Source: Bacteroidales bacterium UBA4345 (lineage in GTDB: Bacteria > Bacteroidota > Bacteroidia > Bacteroidales > Paludibacteraceae). Taken from it: 64,000 nt of DNA. The notes below the pieces were generated by a model, which was given only the letters and a program-made list of their open reading frames with translations, was not told where the DNA came from and did no database searches. Positions 60,501 through 64,000 of this stretch are shown here, one piece after another (within the stretch, counting starts at the first letter, position 1; the number at the start of each line of letters is the position of its first letter). A program made the position numbers and the translations under genes. The DNA lies in contig DGTD01000079.1 of NCBI GenBank assembly GCA_002396385.1, positions 1-64,000 of the forward strand. The letters are read 5' to 3'.

Positions 60501-62873
60501 ATGAAACAACTAAAAAAACGTCATAGTTTGTACGCGTTTTTGTATGGCCTTCTTGTGTGGGCCTTTTTTATGGGTATATGGGTCCCGAAGCCGCTTTTCA
60601 CGTCTGACTATTCGACCGTAGTCTATTCTTGTGAGGGCGATTTGATGGGGGCCCGGGTCGCACACGACGGACAGTGGCGTTTCCCTGAAAACGACAGCAT
60701 TCCCGAAAAATTCAAGAAGTGCATAGTTTGCTATGAAGATAAACGTTTCTACCGCCATCTGGGTGTTGACCCCGTTGCGGTTATCCGGAGCCTTATAAAC
60801 AATGTGCGGGGAAGCAACCGTCAGGGGGCCAGTACGCTGACGATGCAGATTGCCCGAATGTCGAGGGGCGAAAATAAGCGTAATTTCCTGCAGAAGTTCA
60901 TAGAGGTGAATTGGGCGGTATGGATAGAACTCACCCAACCAAAAGAACGAATAATGAGTCTGTACGCCAATCATGCCCCATTCGGTGGCAACGTGGTCGG
61001 TTTGGAAGCTGCCTCATGGCGCTATTTCGGCACCGACTGCAGAAACCTCAGTTGGGCTGAATGCGCCACTCTGGCTGTTCTGCCGAACGCTCCGGCCCTG
61101 ATACATCCTGGAAGAAACAGGGAACTGTTGCTCAAAAAGAGGAACCGGTTGCTCGAGGTCCTTTGTGAGGAAGGTTGCCTTGGTAGAGACGAAATGGAAT
61201 TGGCCCGGGAAGAACCCTTGCCCGACAAGCCTGTAACCTTGCCCAACTGCGCACCGCACCTGTTGGAAAAACTGAGAAAGAAGTACGATGGACAGTCCAT
61301 CAAAACAACCATAAACTATTCGTTGCAGGAGGAAGTGCAAAGGGTTGCCAATATGTATTCCCGCCAATATGCGGCCAACCTGGTCAACAATATGGCCGTG
61401 GTGGTCGCCGATGTGGAGACTGGCGACGTGAAGGCCTATGTGGGAAACGTAATACGGGGGAAGGGCGATAAGAAGGACAGCGCCAGCTGCTATATGGTCG
61501 ATGCTGCCGACGCTCCGCGCAGTACCGGAAGCGTGCTGAAACCTTTCCTTTATGCGGCTATGATAAGCGATGGCGATTTGATGCCGGAAGAACTGCAACC
61601 CGATGTCCCGATGAATTTGCGGGGCTTCTGTCCGAAAAACTTTTCCAAGACGAATTATGGTGCTGTGTCGGCGCGCGAGGCCGTAAGGCGTTCGCTTAAT
61701 GTGCCGTTGGTGCGTATGCTGACCAATTACAATATAGGTCGTTTTATGTCGAAACTGAAGGCGTTGGGGATGAATACGCTCTTCTTTAACGAAGACCACT
61801 ATGGCGCCACTATTATTTTAGGTGGTGCTGAGGGTTCGCTGCTCAATATGTGCGGAATGTATGCCTCGTGTGCGCGCACCCTCAACCATTACAGGCCTTA
61901 TGGCAGCCAATACAATCCGGCTGACATCCATGAATTGCGGTTTATTCCCGAAAAAGAAGACAGCATAAGGGGTATAACCGACGACCGGCTCAAACAGGAA
62001 GGTGTGTTGTCGGCATCGGGCATCTGGTTCGCATTCGATGCTATGAGCGATGTGAACCGGCCTGAAGAGGAAAGCGACTGGCAACAATTCTCGTCTATGA
62101 AGCGCATCGCTTGGAAGACGGGCACCAGTTATGGAAGCCGCGACGCTTGGGCCATAGGGGTAAATCCGAAATATGTGGTTGGAGTTTGGGTTGGTAACGC
62201 AACCGGAGAAGGGCGTCCCGAAATTACGGGTGTGGGTTATGCGGCCCCGGTTCTTTTCCACGTGTTCTCTCAATTGCGTGGCAACGACTGGTTCTACAAA
62301 CCGCTCGACGACTTGCGTCCTATGAAGATGTGCCTGAAAAGCGGATTGCCGGCTTCGGAAATATGTAACGATACCGCCACCCAGCTGATGCCCGCTCAGG
62401 CGGTCAATATAACGCCGTGCCATTACCATAAATTGGTGCATTTGAACAAAGAGGAGACCTATCAGGTCAACAGCTCTTGTTATCCGGCAAGTGAGATTGT
62501 GACGAAACCGTGGTTTGTTCTGCCTCCGGCAATGGCCTTCTATTACAAACAGCACTCTGCCGATTACGAGGAACTGCCGCGCATGCATCCCGATTGTGTG
62601 TCAGATCAGTCTCCTTTAGAAATCCTTTATCCCACTGCTCACAGCACTCTGTTCCTGCCTAAACTTTTCGCTAACAGGGAAAACAATTTTGTCTTCCGTG
62701 CCACCCATTCCGACCAGTCGGCTACGCTTTATTGGCATTTAGACAAGCAATACCTTGGTTCCACCACTTTCCTTGGTCACAGTGTGTCGTGTAAGGCGGA
62801 AAGGGGTGAACACCGGTTAACCATTGTTGATGATAAGGGCAATTCCCAAACGGTTCTGTTTTCTGTTAAGTAA
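60501..62873 (+). CDS. pbpC: Penicillin-binding protein 1C
   Basis: A bifunctional peptidoglycan synthase of 790 residues. One N-terminal membrane segment (FLYGLLVWAFFMGIWVPKPL) precedes the family-51 glycosyltransferase with catalytic Glu79 (YEDKRFYRHLGVDP) and GASTLTMQIARM. The transpeptidase has Ser344-x-x-Lys347 (STGSVLKPF), SLN at 398-400 and KTGT from 539. A C-terminal beta domain (residues ~700-790) is typical of PBP1C. It is adjacent to the alpha-2-macroglobulin gene. Confidence 0.95.
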   Translation: MKQLKKRHSLYAFLYGLLVWAFFMGIWVPKPLFTSDYSTVVYSCEGDLMGARVAHDGQWRFPENDSIPEKFKKCIVCYEDKRFYRHLGVDPVAVIRSLINNVRGSNRQGASTLTMQIARMSRGENKRNFLQKFIEVNWAVWIELTQPKERIMSLYANHAPFGGNVVGLEAASWRYFGTDCRNLSWAECATLAVLPNAPALIHPGRNRELLLKKRNRLLEVLCEEGCLGRDEMELAREEPLPDKPVTLPNCAPHLLEKLRKKYDGQSIKTTINYSLQEEVQRVANMYSRQYAANLVNNMAVVVADVETGDVKAYVGNVIRGKGDKKDSASCYMVDAADAPRSTGSVLKPFLYAAMISDGDLMPEELQPDVPMNLRGFCPKNFSKTNYGAVSAREAVRRSLNVPLVRMLTNYNIGRFMSKLKALGMNTLFFNEDHYGATIILGGAEGSLLNMCGMYASCARTLNHYRPYGSQYNPADIHELRFIPEKEDSIRGITDDRLKQEGVLSASGIWFAFDAMSDVNRPEEESDWQQFSSMKRIAWKTGTSYGSRDAWAIGVNPKYVVGVWVGNATGEGRPEITGVGYAAPVLFHVFSQLRGNDWFYKPLDDLRPMKMCLKSGLPASEICNDTATQLMPAQAVNITPCHYHKLVHLNKEETYQVNSSCYPASEIVTKPWFVLPPAMAFYYKQHSADYEELPRMHPDCVSDQSPLEILYPTAHSTLFLPKLFANRENNFVFRATHSDQSATLYWHLDKQYLGSTTFLGHSVSCKAERGEHRLTIVDDKGNSQTVLFSVK

Positions 62874-63249
62874 AGAAGCTTGTTGTGTTGTTCCCTGCTT
62901 GCCGGTCTGACGCTCCGCTAAATCAGATTATAGGGTTTTGGAAGGGGGTATGTTATGCAACATGTTTTAGGTGCTCAAAGGGTTTCGTTGAAAATGGAAT
63001 TGATTAAAACGGTTGGATTTTAAAGTGAAAAAACAAGCCGATGGAATGGGTGAATTTGTAAAAAACAGTCGTAGTACAGAATTAGGGGAAAAGAAGGGAC
63101 AAAAACTCTTTGCTTCTGATTTACAGATAAAACAGATGGTAGTTCCTTTCTGCTCAAAACAAAAAATGTGATTTCCAATTGTGCTTTTTAATTTTTATTG
63201 CATTATCTTAGCGGCATAATCAAATTACTACAATATATAAATTTACTAT
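62874..63249. other. Intergenic region after pbpC
   Basis: 376 bases. I see no convincing gene or strong terminator. A weak -7-like TATCTTAG lies about 45 bp before the small gene at 63250. The rest is AT-rich, without repeats. Confidence 0.4.
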
Positions 63250-63459
63250 ATGGAAAATGGAAATCTTTCGGTTTCGGCCGAGCAAATTGCTACATGGCGT
63301 AGACAGTTCCGCGAGGAGCTCACTAATCTGGCTTCTTCCGAAATTGCCGTTTCAGAGGAACGTGACATTGTTGATGCGCTGGTTGCCTCTTATGTGCAGC
63401 ATGGCATCACTCCGCTTACCATTGCTTACAAAATCCTACCAAGTGGATTTTTGAAATAG
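63250..63459 (+). CDS. Small protein of unknown function
   Basis: 69 residues, mostly helical and acidic (IATWRRQFREELTNLASSEI, SEERDIVDALVASYVQHG). No signal peptide, membrane segment or recognised domain. Support comes from a clean ATG and a strong terminator 21 bp after the stop. An overlapping frame at 63257-63454 looks less protein-like. It could be a small regulatory protein, but nothing shows that. Confidence 0.6.
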   Translation: MENGNLSVSAEQIATWRRQFREELTNLASSEIAVSEERDIVDALVASYVQHGITPLTIAYKILPSGFLK

Positions 63460-63480
63460 AGCGAAACAGAGCGTTAATAA

Positions 63481-63524
63481 AAACAAGCCCCGCAACTGGT
63501 ATCTCCCGGTTGCGGGGCTTGTTT
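63481..63524. terminator. Strong bidirectional terminator
   Basis: Perfect 16-bp stem AAACAAGCCCCGCAAC (63481-63496) / GTTGCGGGGCTTGTTT (63509-63524). It serves the small gene and the convergent phospholipase gene. Confidence 0.92.
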
Positions 63525-63541
63525 CTTGTGGATGTAGATGA

Positions 63542-64000
63542 TTATTGGGCGTAGAACTTTTTTATTTCATCGAGGCGGTCCTCGCAGGCTGTACGCCCCA
63601 TATTGTAAACGTTTCTCATTTTCTCTTCGTTCAATTCAATACGTCCGATGGGGAGTTCGTCTTCCGGATATATAAGCAGGGTGTTTCCTTTTTTCTCCTG
63701 TTCTGCCAGGTAGTCGAGCTGGGCGTTATACATGATGTGGCGGTTGGCCATGGCTTCTGCTATTTTAGGCGTTTTGCGCAGAGCGATTTTCATTAGCGGA
63801 TAGATGGCCGGGCGTTTCTTTCGGAAACCGTGGGGCTGGGTCAGCACCACTATGTTGCGGTCGTAGCCTTGGCTTTGCAGATAGGCCAGGGGAATGGAGT
63901 CGGCCATTCCGCCGTCGAGTAGGCGGTATCCGTCGATGCACACCGGTTTCGACACGACAGGCATTGATGCCGAGGCGCGCAACCATTCGAGGTTGTGGTC
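63542..64000 (-). CDS. Patatin-like phospholipase (5' end beyond the window)
   Basis: The C-terminal ~150 residues are visible and the frame is open to the right edge. RLLDGGMADSIPLAYLQSQG holds the Asp-Gly-Gly motif of the patatin catalytic dyad, and NLEWLRASASMPVVSKPV, just upstream, is the typical preceding block. The Gly-x-Ser-x-Gly serine should lie outside the window. IVVLTQPHGFRKKRPAIYPL and the ending DRLDEIKKFYAQ suggest the YjjU-type cytoplasmic patatin family. Confidence 0.9.
   Translation of the reverse strand, partial: DHNLEWLRASASMPVVSKPVCIDGYRLLDGGMADSIPLAYLQSQGYDRNIVVLTQPHGFRKKRPAIYPLMKIALRKTPKIAEAMANRHIMYNAQLDYLAEQEKKGNTLLIYPEDELPIGRIELNEEKMRNVYNMGRTACEDRLDEIKKFYAQ

Overview
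This window is about 64 kb of a Bacteroidales-type chromosome; I do not name a genus. The evidence is consistent across it. Promoters carry the Bacteroidetes -7 box TAnnTTTG, several with a -33 TTTG about 19-20 bp upstream. Secreted proteins carry type IX secretion (T9SS) C-terminal domains of both kinds. Lipoproteins show surface-export-like acidic tracts. Gene clusters typical of the phylum are present (ftsX-DUF3098-uppP-truB-queA, DUF4271-hemD-rnpA-yidD), as are lipid A/KDO genes (lpxB, kdsA). Genes are dense on both strands, and I see no rRNA, tRNA, CRISPR array or prophage.

Layout. 1-6.2 kb: the 3' part of a giant T9SS cell-surface protein. 6.3-8.0 kb: cysE and birA. 8.4-10.9 kb: an ammonium cluster (porin-like protein, P-II, Amt). 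11.1-15.9 kb: surE, a small membrane protein, lpxB, and a YfhO-family membrane protein. 16.0-19.6 kb (minus): a LuxR-type regulator with a degenerate hemerythrin-like partner, a membrane protein, rluD and a PASTA protein. 20.0-25.2 kb: the ftsX-uppP-truB-queA cluster plus DUF1015. 25.3-29.0 kb: lipid kinase, kdsA, DUF3109 and an M16 peptidase. 29.1-35.8 kb (minus): a tightly spaced run hisH-hisF-C45 acyltransferase-AMP ligase-secreted unknown-C10 peptidase. 35.9-43.1 kb (minus): mnmA, an OmpA-domain protein, and a four-gene envelope operon (MBL hydrolase, lipoprotein, DUF3160, CapA). 43.2-50.0 kb: antiporter, dCMP deaminase, ctpA, greA, HIT protein, DUF4271, hemD, rnpA, yidD. 50.0-54.8 kb: DUF445, then an accessory patch (Rpn-type nuclease, surface lipoprotein plus C10 peptidase, truncated IS5-family element). 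54.9-62.9 kb: divergent alpha-2-macroglobulin and pbpC genes. 63.2-64 kb: a small orphan gene and a patatin-like phospholipase running off the right edge.

How it fits together. Most of the window is housekeeping: envelope assembly (lpxB, kdsA, uppP, ftsX, pbpC), RNA modification and processing (truB, queA, rluD, mnmA, rnpA), and nitrogen, cysteine, biotin and haem metabolism. The accessory interest lies in two secreted C10 peptidase loci. One of them has a promoter with three copies of TTAGGGA (minus strand) spaced exactly 21 bp, the last 21 bp from a -7 box, which looks like a site for a LytTR-type activator. A second regulatory signal is a strong terminator between the greA promoter and its start codon, an arrangement like the E. 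coli greA leader. Similar terminator hairpins sit immediately before birA and rnpA.
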